Source of the DNA: a virus
Virus record (IMG/VR): IMGVR_UViG_3300037560_000147
Span: 1 to 32,402 of that record
Strand: one strand, 5' to 3'
DNA length: 32,402 nucleotides
Shown here: piece after piece, positions 16,612 through 23,611 of the stretch
Layout: each line of letters begins with the position of its first letter
Numbering within the stretch: position 1 is the stretch's first letter
Notes under the pieces: model-generated
Databases searched by the model: none
Seen by the model: only the letters and a program-made list of their open reading frames with translations
Told to the model about the DNA's origin: nothing
Translations under genes and position numbers: made by a program

Positions 16612-17199
16612 TTAACCCTCAATTCTTCGTCTGAAAATTGGTATTCCACCACCAGCTACATTCTCTGTTATTTCTATTGCATTAAAATAGGCAAATCCTG
16701 TATCATTTTTAACCCGCCAATCTACAATAATATCACCAGACGCGGGTGACACATTTGTAAATAACGCTATTATCGTTGAGTTGACTTTACAGTCAATCTC
16801 TTGAACCGTCGAAAAACCATCAGCAGAATATTCGCCAGTTCTAGTAGATGTTGAGGAATCCCTAGATCCAAATGCTTTAATAGTATACGTTTTTGCGTTA
16901 TCTAAACCACTTATTGTATATTGTCCTTCGTTTGTAGCTACAGATAACCAATGATAATTATCTGATACCTTAGCTTCATCTACCCAAGCTGCATCTCCTG
17001 TTCCTACTGCGTTAACCCCGTCAACACCAGAGACCATTTCAGTACTTGTTACAGTAATATCCCAACCTGTATCTGCGCCGGTTACAAAATCTAATATATT
17101 AGCTGTCGTTGTATTAGCAGCAGAACTTAAATTTGTCCAAAAACCAAACGTATCGTCTGCTTGCTGACCACTGTCGCTAAGGTTTATTTTAGATACCAC
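16612..17199 (-). CDS. Beta-sandwich surface protein
   Basis: 195 residues. Contains GQYTISGLDNAKTYTIKAFG followed by SRDSSTSTRTGEY, the look of a carbohydrate-binding or fibronectin-like sandwich with a Y-x-I-x-A-F-G strand, and ends with a basic tail IPIFRRRIEG. Comparable domains are found in adhesins and phage tail proteins. Located next to other beta-rich virion genes. Binding partner unknown. Confidence 0.6.
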   Translation of the reverse strand: MVSKINLSDSGQQADDTFGFWTNLSSAANTTTANILDFVTGADTGWDITVTSTEMVSGVDGVNAVGTGDAAWVDEAKVSDNYHWLSVATNEGQYTISGLDNAKTYTIKAFGSRDSSTSTRTGEYSADGFSTVQEIDCKVNSTIIALFTNVSPASGDIIVDWRVKNDTGFAYFNAIEITENVAGGGIPIFRRRIEG

Positions 17200-17209
17200 T
17201 TAACATCCT

Positions 17210-17659
17210 TCACTCTCTCACTGTATTTGACGCGCTTGATTCTATATTATTTACTACCGCTGTCACATAAAAACTATGGTTTCCAGCAGGTAGATTGACC
17301 GAGTATGTTGACTTATCGCCGCTTACGGACACAGGATCATCATTAATATAAATCCTGAACTCATCTATTTTATTTATTTTTGTGTTGTCTGTAAATTCTG
17401 TAGGCGCAGTCCATGATATAACCGTTTCGTCGTTTTCTTGTATGGAGGTTACAGTAATAGTTATATCAGGACGTTTCAATGTATAAACCCCATCAGGTAG
17501 CTCGCTTGCCTTTTCCATCGCTTTTGGAATTGAGGTGCTATTGGTTGCGACTTGTTCTCCATTCTCATCAAGCAAGATTAATAATGGTTGGTTGACCTTA
17601 ACCCCTGCAACGACTGGAAAGCATACGACCGTTAGAATTATAATGAATAGTAATCTCAT
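17210..17659 (-). CDS. Exported fibronectin-type-III-like protein
   Basis: 149 residues with a clear signal peptide: MRLLFIIILTVVCFPVVAGV, likely cleaved after VVA. The mature part has a segment from about 66 with TVTSIQENDETVISWTAPTE and IDEFRIYIND, then SVNLPAGNHSFYVTAVVNN, the strand order of an Fn3 domain. An exported phage protein is uncommon among virion genes; it would act in the periplasm or on the cell surface. An alternative is a moron-type gene that modifies the lysogen or infected cell. Confidence 0.65.
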   Translation of the reverse strand: MRLLFIIILTVVCFPVVAGVKVNQPLLILLDENGEQVATNSTSIPKAMEKASELPDGVYTLKRPDITITVTSIQENDETVISWTAPTEFTDNTKINKIDEFRIYINDDPVSVSGDKSTYSVNLPAGNHSFYVTAVVNNIESSASNTVRE

Positions 17660-17747
17660 AGTATGCCTTTTGAGTTTCTTTATTGTGCTTTAAATAGCGA
17701 TTACGCCTGATTTCTCTTACTTCGTCTAAATCAGTCTTGTTCTTCAC
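17598..17747 (-). CDS. Possible overlapping small ORF
   Basis: 49 codons from GTG at 17747, overlapping the end of the lipoprotein gene and the signal-peptide region of the Fn3-like gene in other frames. It fills the otherwise empty 70-base gap with coding-like sequence (DLDEVREIRRNRYLKHNKET). There is no good ribosome site, so it may be chance. Confidence 0.25.
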   Translation of the reverse strand: MKNKTDLDEVREIRRNRYLKHNKETQKAYYEITIHYNSNGRMLSSRCRG

Positions 17748-17940
17748 AAACTGGTTTATAGTCCTTATCAATCAACCTAATTGCGGTTAAGAACGCTTTC
17801 CGGTCAAGTTCATTATCTTCAGCACAATACTTTGTAATTAGCTTTGATATATCGCCGATTTCGTAGTTTTCAATAGCTTTTTCAACAGCCGCGCAACCGA
17901 TGGTCATTATTAGTAAAACTGTGATAATAATATACTTCAT
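17731..17940 (-). CDS. Small lipoprotein of the lysis region (possible outer-membrane spanin)
   Basis: 69 residues. Hydrophobic N-terminus with a lipobox (LIMTIGC, Cys16), so the mature form is a 54-residue lipoprotein starting CAAVEK. It contains LITKYCAEDNELDRKAFLTA and two further Cys. ATGA overlap with the zinc-ribbon gene upstream. Lipoproteins next to a phage endolysin and a membrane coiled-coil protein often form the two-component spanin; this is the best local candidate but the pairing is inferred. Confidence 0.6.
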   Translation of the reverse strand: MKYIIITVLLIMTIGCAAVEKAIENYEIGDISKLITKYCAEDNELDRKAFLTAIRLIDKDYKPVCEEQD

Positions 17941-18086
17941 GATTTTTTCCTCTCATGTTTAATTAAACTACATTTAGCTGAACAATAAACTTCACTCATA
18001 TCTTGAAGGTAATATTTTGATTTAGGTTTGCCATTGATGTCTCTACCAACAATATCGCCGCATTCAGCGCAATTCCAAATACCCAT
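17937..18086 (-). CDS. Mini zinc-ribbon protein
   Basis: 49 residues: MGIWNCAECGDIVG gives C6-x2-C9, and VYCSAKCSLIKHER gives C35-x3-C39, a four-cysteine zinc site. Start ATG at 18086, stop overlaps the lipoprotein ATG (ATGA). Similar mini zinc proteins occur in many phages; role unknown, probably nucleic-acid or protein binding. Confidence 0.65.
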   Translation of the reverse strand: MGIWNCAECGDIVGRDINGKPKSKYYLQDMSEVYCSAKCSLIKHERKKS

Positions 18087-18087
18087 A

Positions 18088-18465
18088 TTAATATACCCAC
18101 ATTACAAGCTTTTGATCTTCTCTATAACCAAGATGGACAAATGTTTTAGCTATTCCAATTGCATTAAATCCGCATCTTAACCCAACTTCCACCAATTCAC
18201 CTCGTTCTATACCGCCGACAACAGCAATATCAATACCGTCACCCTTTTGATGGTCGGCTGGGGTTGTACGGTTTATTTCGTTTGGATGGTTAGGACAACG
18301 ACCACCACTGGTAACAGTTAATGAGCGAATAACAACATTTCTCACCTTTTGAGCCATGTTTAACGTATTTTGGTTAACGCTTCGCTTATCACAAGCAGGA
18401 GAACCACAAGTACACAAAAGCTTTTTATCTATTTCAGGGTTAAAGTTGTGTGTACTTATTCGCAT
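18088..18465 (-). CDS. Endolysin-like M15 family peptidase
   Basis: 125 residues from the ATG at 18465, chosen for AAGGAC 7 bases upstream; an in-frame start at 18504 would read through the ribosome site. SGGRCPNHPNE followed by H72-x6-D79 (HQKGDGID) and H111 (FVHLGYR) is the zinc-ligand set of the M15/VanY-type peptidases used by phages to cut peptidoglycan cross-links. A Cys pair near the N-terminus (LLCTCGSPAC) is common in this phage subgroup. No signal peptide, so release would need a holin. Its neighbours are membrane and lipoprotein genes. Confidence 0.85.
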   Translation of the reverse strand: MRISTHNFNPEIDKKLLCTCGSPACDKRSVNQNTLNMAQKVRNVVIRSLTVTSGGRCPNHPNEINRTTPADHQKGDGIDIAVVGGIERGELVEVGLRCGFNAIGIAKTFVHLGYREDQKLVMWVY

Positions 18466-18466
18466 T

Positions 18467-18742
18467 TTAATTGTCCTTTTTCGGTGTTCGCTGCAAAAGC
18501 TCAATCACCATCTTTTCAATTTTTACGATATCGTCTGACATTGTTTGTATTTTATATTGTTGAGCTTCTAGTCTTAGGATTAATTCTGATTGTACTACAT
18601 GGGTTTTGCTTATCGATTCTAATGAGGTGAGTGTTTTTTGACTCTGTGCGTATGTATATACTTGAGTCATTAAGAGAATAATGAAGGTTAATAGAGCACC
18701 CATTGTTATGGTTTTGCTTAGATGTAAGCGCTCTGTAGCCAT
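18467..18742 (-). CDS. Membrane-anchored coiled-coil protein (i-spanin or holin-like)
   Basis: 91 residues: one N-terminal transmembrane helix (about 13-32, TMGALLTFIILLMTQVYTYA) and a periplasmic-type coiled coil (SELILRLEAQQYKIQTMSDD). This topology is that of the inner-membrane spanin subunit (Rz-like), and small phage holins are an alternative. Its stop is one base before the endolysin ATG. The lipoprotein downstream could be the partner. Confidence 0.6.
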   Translation of the reverse strand: MATERLHLSKTITMGALLTFIILLMTQVYTYAQSQKTLTSLESISKTHVVQSELILRLEAQQYKIQTMSDDIVKIEKMVIELLQRTPKKDN

Positions 18743-18900
18743 TATGCAGCCTCTTTTAAATCAATACCATACAAAGCAAGATTGTTAGATTTGGCGCATT
18801 CTAACGCTATATCAGCGCCGCCAGACCCAGAAAACCAGAGCTTTCCAAATCCGACGATCCACCATAAGCCTTTATTTTGATTTTGAATGATGTGAAACAT
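18742..18900 (-). CDS. Small unknown protein of the lysis cluster
   Basis: 52 residues, ATG at 18900 with TAACAATG context and a TAATG overlap with the membrane coiled-coil gene. Sequence has LWWIVGFGKLWFSGSGGADI, an aromatic-glycine core, then a helical end (LECAKSNNLALYGIDLKEAA). Coupling to the lysis genes supports it as real. Not recognised. Confidence 0.55.
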   Translation of the reverse strand: MFHIIQNQNKGLWWIVGFGKLWFSGSGGADIALECAKSNNLALYGIDLKEAA

Positions 18901-18935
18901 TGTTATATTTTAACTTAATGTCCCACAATATTCAA

Positions 18936-19148
18936 TCAAGGCCGGAAACCTTGGAAATTCATAATAATAACGTTACAATCAAGCTCCAAATAAGACTTTT
19001 CTTTAATGTCTTTAACTCTGTTTACATGGCCTGATGCGCAAAACTTATCATAATCAAATAGCGTAGGGTTATTATCACCGAATAAAGTAGTACACCCACT
19101 AAGAGTTAGGGTTAGGGTTAATAATATGATTAAATGTTTGGTTTTCAT
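18936..19148 (-). CDS. Small lipoprotein
   Basis: 70 residues with a signal peptide and lipobox (LTLTLTLSGC, Cys19). The mature part contains FDYDKFCASGHVNRVKDIKE and a second Cys, similar in size and Cys placement to the lipoprotein at 17731. It overlaps the upstream gene by 50 bases in another frame. An outer-membrane spanin or surface-exclusion lipoprotein are possible. Confidence 0.6.
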   Translation of the reverse strand: MKTKHLIILLTLTLTLSGCTTLFGDNNPTLFDYDKFCASGHVNRVKDIKEKSYLELDCNVIIMNFQGFRP

Positions 19149-19470
19149 GATATAATTTCTCTATTATGTTAATAACATTGTTTAGCCGTTTAGCTCCAAA
19201 CTCTGCACCAGTAGAAGTCTCCCACCAACCACAATCACAGTCAGTCTCTTGGGCGCTTATACCTTGAAGCTCCTGTTTAACATCTCTTATAACCTCCTCA
19301 ATTTCATCAATCTTTATATCATTAATATACCCAAAAGTATAATTTGGTTGCGTTCTGTTATTTCGTGGAAATTTAAGTTTGCTTTCTATAATGATTTTAC
19401 ATTGCACATCTTTATCACTAACGCTTGATGGGATTCCGGTTGTGTATTCAATTCTTATTTCTCTAGTCAT
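19099..19470 (-). CDS. Unknown protein, 123 residues
   Basis: ATG at 19470 with the cluster leader ATAGGAAAATTTGAC in front. Beta-alpha composition; ends in an Asn-rich tail. Contains ETDCDCGWWETSTGAEFGAK with a CxC and paired Trp. Its 3' end overlaps the lipoprotein gene, including its signal sequence. Not recognised. Confidence 0.55.
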   Translation of the reverse strand: MTREIRIEYTTGIPSSVSDKDVQCKIIIESKLKFPRNNRTQPNYTFGYINDIKIDEIEEVIRDVKQELQGISAQETDCDCGWWETSTGAEFGAKRLNNVINIIEKLYHENQTFNHIINPNPNS

Positions 19471-19507
19471 GTCAAATTTTCCTATGATTAACCTACTGGC
19501 TCAAACT

Positions 19508-19726
19508 CTACTTTTTTATTTTACAAGTTTCTCCATACTTAATTTTTCTGAAATTCGCATACCCCTCATGTGGTATCCATTCCCACATTATAAATCCGTC
19601 CTTAATATAAACTGAACTTGATAAAGGGGTCTTAAAACCGGTATCGCACTCAACAATATAGCTATACCTAGATTCTACGCAGGAGCTTGTTAAAATGATC
19701 ACTAAAACTACAAATATATATTTCAT
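19508..19726 (-). CDS. Small lipoprotein
   Basis: 72 residues, signal peptide MKYIFVVLVIILTSSCVES with lipobox TSSC (Cys16). The mature part is beta-rich (SYIVECDTGFKTPLSSSVYI) with an aromatic patch WEWIPHEGY. Leader ATAGGAAATTTTT ahead of the ATG. Third small lipoprotein within 2 kb. Role unknown; envelope location is the only firm inference. Confidence 0.6.
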   Translation of the reverse strand: MKYIFVVLVIILTSSCVESRYSYIVECDTGFKTPLSSSVYIKDGFIMWEWIPHEGYANFRKIKYGETCKIKK

Positions 19727-19749
19727 AAAAATTTCCTATTTTGCGTTGG

Positions 19750-19926
19750 TTACCTTAAAATATCTTTAAATTTCATGTTTTTTACATCAGTTATATCAAC
19801 ACCTAAGTCTTTTAGGATTTGTTCGTAATACCCAATTTTATAGGCGTCAACTCCAGAATCTCTAATGTCTTTTATAAAATAAAAAACGAATAAAATAATT
19901 AATATAATGATAAATATAGTATCCAT
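19750..19926 (-). CDS. Small single-span membrane protein
   Basis: 58 residues from the ATG at 19926, chosen because GGGAAC precedes it and the upstream gene ends at 19940. Hydrophobic span DTIFIIILIILFVFYF at the N-terminus, then a charged cytoplasmic-type tail ending NMKFKDILR. Small membrane proteins of this kind are frequent in early phage regions. No family. Confidence 0.6.
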   Translation of the reverse strand: MDTIFIIILIILFVFYFIKDIRDSGVDAYKIGYYEQILKDLGVDITDVKNMKFKDILR

Positions 19927-19939
19927 AAAAGTTCCCGCA

Positions 19940-20131
19940 TTAGTTGGTTGATACCCATTGATGTCCATTACTACAGGTGTAATTTGTAGTTGTTTTGTTT
20001 CTATCTGGATTTAGATTATTTCCATTCCTATCGTAAGTCGGAGGAAAATAAACCGCTGTTCTTGCTGAAAACCCCGGTTGAATTGTATAATCTAAACAAT
20101 TATTTCCTTCACATTCTTCACATCTAATCAT
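19940..20131 (-). CDS. Mini zinc-ribbon protein
   Basis: 63 residues: C4-x2-C7 (MIRCEEC) at the N-terminus and C53..H57 (YTCSNGHQW) at the C-terminus make a likely zinc ribbon, with an extended loop between. This pattern resembles zinc-ribbon proteins of the cold-shock or transcription-factor type and phage host-takeover peptides, but no specific match is claimed. Confidence 0.6.
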   Translation of the reverse strand: MIRCEECEGNNCLDYTIQPGFSARTAVYFPPTYDRNGNNLNPDRNKTTTNYTCSNGHQWVSTN

Positions 20132-20149
20132 AATTTGTTTTCTCTGTAA

Positions 20150-20470
20150 TTATTCTTCATCAATAAACTGGCAGTCATGTGTCCGCAAAACATCCGTATT
20201 TGTGCAACTAATAAACTTACATTTAAGAAATAAATCATCTTTATCAAGCTTAACGTAGGTTGACATATCTCTGTTTTCATACGTCCTTTCATAGACGACT
20301 ATTGAAGTATCAAACCCCTCATCTTTTCGAATATCAAAGAGGTCAAAGCTTGCCGTCCCTCCATAAATTAACAAAAGCTTAGGCATAGGATCTGCACACT
20401 CTTCGCACTTACCTAATAGATCTAATGCGCCTAATTTGAAGTATTTATTGCAAATATTATTATTATCCAT
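20150..20470 (-). CDS. Unknown protein, 106 residues
   Basis: Start ATG at 20470 preceded by GGGGAAAGTTAAA; an in-frame ATG at 20485 would lie before that ribosome site. Cys-rich N-terminus (ICNKYFKLGALDLLGKCEEC) and C-terminus (LKCKFISCTNTD) could form a metal site; centre is beta-rich. No recognised family. Confidence 0.55.
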   Translation of the reverse strand: MDNNNICNKYFKLGALDLLGKCEECADPMPKLLLIYGGTASFDLFDIRKDEGFDTSIVVYERTYENRDMSTYVKLDKDDLFLKCKFISCTNTDVLRTHDCQFIDEE

Positions 20471-20485
20471 TTTAACTTTCCCCAT

Positions 20486-20602
20486 TTACGCCGGTTGTCG
20501 GTTGGCTTTCTCTTTTTCTCTGAGACTTCGCATAAGAACGTTAACTTTATATGCGAGATTCCAGTCTTTTTGCTGTTGCTTTATTAAGTCAGATGTTTTC
20601 AT
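20486..20602 (-). CDS. Very small basic helical protein
   Basis: 38 residues, MKTSDLIKQQQKDWNLAYKV then NVLMRSLREKEK, one amphipathic helix. Supported by the cluster leader ATAGGAAAGTTTTC directly before the ATG at 20602. Function unknown. Confidence 0.55.
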   Translation of the reverse strand: MKTSDLIKQQQKDWNLAYKVNVLMRSLREKEKANRQPA

Positions 20603-20612
20603 GAAAACTTTC

Positions 20613-20834
20613 CTATGATTGGTTTAGTCTCTCAACTGTATATTTTGTGTTGTCGTATCTCTGTGACGGATGACCCATATTATTACTGATAAATCGCTTG
20701 AACTTATATTCATATCTATCTTTTTTACGAATTGACATTGCCAGAGTTTTTGTCACTCTTGTTATTGGATAGCGGTATTTAGATAAGCATGTTTCAGTAA
20801 TTATGATGTCTCCTACTTCTATTAAATTATTCAT
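20613..20834 (-). CDS. Small beta-barrel-like protein
   Basis: 73 residues beginning MNNLIEVGDIIITETCLSKY, the VGDxI start usual for small SH3/KOW-like phage proteins, followed by basic strands (RYEYKFKRFISNN). Leader ATAGGAAAGTTTCG. Likely binds nucleic acid or protein; not further assignable. Confidence 0.6.
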   Translation of the reverse strand: MNNLIEVGDIIITETCLSKYRYPITRVTKTLAMSIRKKDRYEYKFKRFISNNMGHPSQRYDNTKYTVERLNQS

Positions 20835-20849
20835 CGAAACTTTCCTATG

Positions 20850-21050
20850 TTAGCAGCCAAGATCATTACTAATGTTAATTTGTTTTAACTTTAATAATTC
20901 AATAGCCTTCAATATCTCTGTTAAATCAGAATCGTGATCGATATCTAAAGCCTCGCAAATTACACCAAAATAACCATTATCCTTATCTAACTGCCTTAAC
21001 AACACGTTAATTTTTTTAGTTATGAACTCAATACCTGAACAATCACCCAT
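20850..21050 (-). CDS. Small acidic protein, paralogue of the gene at 22496
   Basis: 66 residues. The segment DNGYFGVICEALDIDHDSDL followed by ILKAIELLK closely matches DEGYFGEICAALNIDPNSDF ... IVKAIESL at the end of the protein encoded at 22496-22882, so the two share a helical domain through duplication. Leader ATAGGAGAATTTT. Function unknown. Confidence 0.6.
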   Translation of the reverse strand: MGDCSGIEFITKKINVLLRQLDKDNGYFGVICEALDIDHDSDLTEILKAIELLKLKQINISNDLGC

Positions 21051-21160
21051 AAAATTCTCCTATAATTAGTTAAATAAATAGCTTCCTTGTTTTACTATGC
21101 TTCCTGCACTTAGTAACTCGCTACCTATTAGTATTTGGTTGTTATTAAAAGTTTAACTCT

Positions 21161-21340
21161 TTACCCAATTAATCGATTGCTGCGACAATAACAGCATTCG
21201 CACTGAGGGTGATTTGGTTTGTTAAACAGCTCTGATGATTTCTTAAGAGTATCATCAAGAGCCTTCTTGCCCTCTGGTGATTTCACCCAGATCGCTATTT
21301 TTCTCAGTATTTCTTCTTTCTCTTCAGGTGTAACTATCAT
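21161..21340 (-). CDS. Small protein with C-terminal Cys cluster
   Basis: 59 residues from ATG 21340 (a TTG six bases earlier would use the same leader, but spacing matches other copies with ATG). Helical, KEEILRKIAIWVKSPEGKKA, then HPQCECCYCR with four Cys, possibly metal-binding. About 110 bases downstream to the next gene hold nothing recognisable. Confidence 0.55.
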   Translation of the reverse strand: MIVTPEEKEEILRKIAIWVKSPEGKKALDDTLKKSSELFNKPNHPQCECCYCRSNRLIG

Positions 21341-21360
21341 GGTCAAAAATTTCCTTGTAA

Positions 21361-21516
21361 CTATTTAATAAGATATTTGTCCGGATTTTTAAGAACTCTA
21401 TCTCGAATTCTCTTTGCTAATCCAGCATTCAAAGGGTTAAAAAACATTGGTTTATCAGCCGCTAATTTCGATACCATTAGCAATTCAAACTTTAGCTTTT
21501 TAATGTCTTCACTCAT
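21361..21516 (-). CDS. Small basic helical protein
   Basis: 51 residues, MSEDIKKLKFELLMVSKLAA then NAGLAKRIRDRVLKNPDKYL; ATG at 21516 preceded by CAGGAAGCTTCC. Two short basic helices. Not recognised. Confidence 0.55.
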   Translation of the reverse strand: MSEDIKKLKFELLMVSKLAADKPMFFNPLNAGLAKRIRDRVLKNPDKYLIK

Positions 21517-21533
21517 GGAAGCTTCCTGTTAAG

Positions 21534-21845
21534 TTAAAAATTTATATTTAGGTTGGGTTCTTGATGGCAAACACTATGCTGAACCACCTTCTTTTTTCTT
21601 TTTACTGGCCTCATACTTTGATCTAAATAATCACCAAATTCTCTTATCATATTAGATTTAGCTAGGTTAGAGCTTGTATCCACACACTTAGTTAAGATAT
21701 TCCAGCTGGTTCCTATAGTCATACCTTTATTGACAGAGCTTACGCGCTCCCAATCAACTATATTTTCCTTTGCATTTCTAAACATATTCTTTAATTGCTC
21801 TGTGGTAATTGTTTCAGCAATCTTTCTAGCGTCTGACTTATTCAT
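21534..21845 (-). CDS. Small basic protein, 103 residues
   Basis: Helical, basic at the C-terminus (SMRPVKRKKKVVQHSVCHQE). Leader CATAAGAAAATTTTT before the ATG. No known family; positive charge suggests nucleic-acid contact. Confidence 0.55.
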   Translation of the reverse strand: MNKSDARKIAETITTEQLKNMFRNAKENIVDWERVSSVNKGMTIGTSWNILTKCVDTSSNLAKSNMIREFGDYLDQSMRPVKRKKKVVQHSVCHQEPNLNINF

Positions 21846-21855
21846 AAAAATTTTC

Positions 21856-22062
21856 TTATGTTTGTTTGGATGTTAATTTTGTGTACTGGATAACCATCCG
21901 CTTTTTAAGCCCTAACTTCTCACACGTTATATTAGAAGGATTATCTTTAGTTCCTTCTCTTAGATGATGGAGATAACCAACATCAATATTAGTGACAAAA
22001 GATACCGCTCTCATGCTTTCATGTTTTTCAACTAACTCGTCTATTCTTTGCCTTAAATTCAT
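21856..22062 (-). CDS. Small helix-turn-helix (XRE/Cro-like) protein
   Basis: 68 residues from ATG 22062; the in-frame TTG at 22068 falls inside the conserved leader. MRAVSFVTNIDVGYLHHLRE aligns with helices 2-3 of XRE-type DNA-binding domains (A.S..TGV...YL..L..G) and KDNPSNITCEKLGLKKRMV with the following KLGL..R pattern seen in phage Cro-like proteins. Probably a DNA-binding regulator within the mini-gene cluster. Confidence 0.55.
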   Translation of the reverse strand: MNLRQRIDELVEKHESMRAVSFVTNIDVGYLHHLREGTKDNPSNITCEKLGLKKRMVIQYTKLTSKQT

Positions 22063-22083
22063 GATCAAACTTTCCTATGATTG

Positions 22084-22272
22084 TTAGTTCCAGCTTTTCC
22101 AGCCGTCTATTATTGAGCCCTTAGTAAACTCGACTATTTCAGTATAAAAATGGATAGCTGCAACTTTTAATGCATCAAGCAGCGCATAAAATAAAACAAA
22201 AGGTATGACGAAAGTGAATATTAAGCACCCTAAAAACCTCGCAGTATATTTGTTTTTGCCTTTATATTTCAT
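22084..22272 (-). CDS. Small membrane protein
   Basis: 62 residues. Basic N-terminus then hydrophobic span LGCLIFTFVIPFVLFYALLD and an amphipathic C-terminus. One likely transmembrane helix. Leader AAGGGATTTTTTTA. Unknown role in the infected cell envelope. Confidence 0.6.
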   Translation of the reverse strand: MKYKGKNKYTARFLGCLIFTFVIPFVLFYALLDALKVAAIHFYTEIVEFTKGSIIDGWKSWN

Positions 22273-22284
22273 TAAAAAAATCCC

Positions 22285-22479
22285 TTATTTGTTGAGATCA
22301 TCTAATGTCTCAGCTATTGCTCTCAATTCGTCTGAGTTCATTGTTTGAGGAAAATCATCCGTTTTATATACAAAAACTCCATCATTAGAACGGTTGGTTA
22401 TTTCTCCATCTAGATCTTTTTCACCAACTTTTAAATCGAAAGTTCGTATGTTTTCAGATTCTTGTAAGTCAATTTTCAT
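22285..22479 (-). CDS. Small acidic protein
   Basis: 64 residues, strongly acidic; beta pattern (IRTFDLKVGEKDLDGEI, DGVFVYKT) and a C-terminal helix SDELRAIAETLDDLNK. Acidic small phage proteins often bind host enzymes by DNA mimicry, but nothing here proves that. Leader CCGGAAGCTTTGAC. Confidence 0.55.
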   Translation of the reverse strand: MKIDLQESENIRTFDLKVGEKDLDGEITNRSNDGVFVYKTDDFPQTMNSDELRAIAETLDDLNK

Positions 22480-22495
22480 GTCAAAGCTTCCGGTG

Positions 22496-22882
22496 TTAAT
22501 TGGTTAATGATTCGATAGCTTTAACTATCCCTGAAAAATCAGAATTTGGATCAATATTTAAAGCTGCGCAAATTTCACCGAAATAACCCTCATCTATGGC
22601 TATTTGTTTAGCAAGAGGATCAGGCCAATTGCAATTACACGGGGCCGGTATCTCTGCAGGCGCATCACTAGTATGACAGTCGTTGCCATGAAGTCGCCTG
22701 CCGCTTAAGATTCTTTGCTCAGTGGCAATGACCTCATTATTAATACTTCGAGTTTCGCATAATAAAGCTATAATGCTCTCAAGCACTATGTAGCTTTCAG
22801 GATCAAGGCTTTCCGCCCCCATATTCCAGATCGTTGCTATTACTTTTGCTTCGGTTAATTTACTGATTGGTAATTTACTCAT
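22496..22882 (-). CDS. Protein sharing a domain with the gene at 20850
   Basis: 128 residues from ATG 22882 (GGAGATAGAA directly upstream; an in-frame TTG at 22894 overlaps the ribosome site). N-terminal helical part (KLPISKLTEAKVIATIWNMG), a central Cys/His/Pro linker (GNDCHTSDAPAEIPAPCNCN) and the C-terminal duplicate domain DEGYFGEICAALNIDPNSDF. Unknown function. Confidence 0.6.
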   Translation of the reverse strand: MSKLPISKLTEAKVIATIWNMGAESLDPESYIVLESIIALLCETRSINNEVIATEQRILSGRRLHGNDCHTSDAPAEIPAPCNCNWPDPLAKQIAIDEGYFGEICAALNIDPNSDFSGIVKAIESLTN

Positions 22883-22917
22883 TTCTATCTCCAATTGGTT
22901 TAAAAAACTTTCCCCAT

Positions 22918-23121
22918 TTAGTCTAATGCTTCGATATGCATGTAAATTTCTCTGATAGATTCTTTTACGTACCAGCCGTTTTCGGTATCTTCACCCTCTG
23001 CGCCGGTAGCAATATATGACTTGCAATCTTTAACATTGCTAGCCTCTACAAATCCAGTGATTTTATCCAAAGGAATATAAACTTTGGCGTTATTTATTGA
23101 TGTTAATAGAATCATTTTCAT
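22918..23121 (-). CDS. Small FlbD-like protein
   Basis: 67 residues: MKMILLTSINNAKVYIPLDK followed by ITGFVEA, then NGWYVKESIREIYMHIEAL. The order of strand, N.a.I..ie and VKESv.Ev resembles the small FlbD-like fold found in several phage genomes. Leader CGGGAAATTCAC. Function unknown. Confidence 0.55.
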   Translation of the reverse strand: MKMILLTSINNAKVYIPLDKITGFVEASNVKDCKSYIATGAEGEDTENGWYVKESIREIYMHIEALD

Positions 23122-23136
23122 GTGAATTTCCCGAGG

Positions 23137-23316
23137 TTAGTTGGTTTCTAAAAACTGATCGGCTATTTTGTAAGCCTTATCAATATTTTTCTGGGTTGCT
23201 TCAGAGTTCGATAACTCGCAATTTTCGACCTTTTCAGCAATATATTTATATCGCTCAGGGTTTGATAATAGAGAGCAGAGTATTTTTAAAGCTGTTTCGT
23301 GCCTTGATAAACTCAT
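23137..23316 (-). CDS. Small helical protein
   Basis: 59 residues, helical throughout (MSLSRHETALKILCSLLSNP, TQKNIDKAYKIADQFLETN). ATG at 23316 has the leader AAGGAAAGTTTT. Not recognised. Confidence 0.55.
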   Translation of the reverse strand: MSLSRHETALKILCSLLSNPERYKYIAEKVENCELSNSEATQKNIDKAYKIADQFLETN

Positions 23317-23338
23317 AAAACTTTCCTTGGTTAACTAA

Positions 23339-23611
23339 CTAAAAACCTACATAGGTTTTCTTGTAACAAATTAATGGAAAATCGAACTCCACACAACCAC
23401 AATTTTTCCCACAAGGTTTATCCACTTCAGTAGGCTTTAATAATTCTAAGAACACAGCTAAATCTTGGATATCACCACCATCAAAACTCACTGCTTCAAA
23501 GGCTCCTTGAGTTATTATTGTGTCTGAGAATAGCTTGAATCTTGCTAATTCTTCTTTTAAACCATCTATGGTTCCACACAATAGCTCAACATCTTTTTCT
23601 GAATATTGCAT
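23339..23611 (-). CDS. Small protein with C-terminal Cys motif
   Basis: 90 residues. Helical first half (VELLCGTIDGLKEELARFK) and a C-terminal PCGKNCGCVEFDFPLICYKK with four Cys. Leader GTAGGAATTTTTT. The Cys cluster may bind metal. No family. Confidence 0.55.
   Translation of the reverse strand: MQYSEKDVELLCGTIDGLKEELARFKLFSDTIITQGAFEAVSFDGGDIQDLAVFLELLKPTEVDKPCGKNCGCVEFDFPLICYKKTYVGF

Noticed and set aside
18466-18504. N-terminal extension of the M15 peptidase
   Set aside because: The AAGGAC ribosome site lies in it, directly before the ATG at 18465.
19105-19120. GTTAGGGTTAGGGTTA, telomere-like repeat on the plus strand
   Set aside because: It encodes the LTLTLTLSG part of a lipoprotein signal peptide on the minus strand; low-complexity Leu-Thr codons explain it.
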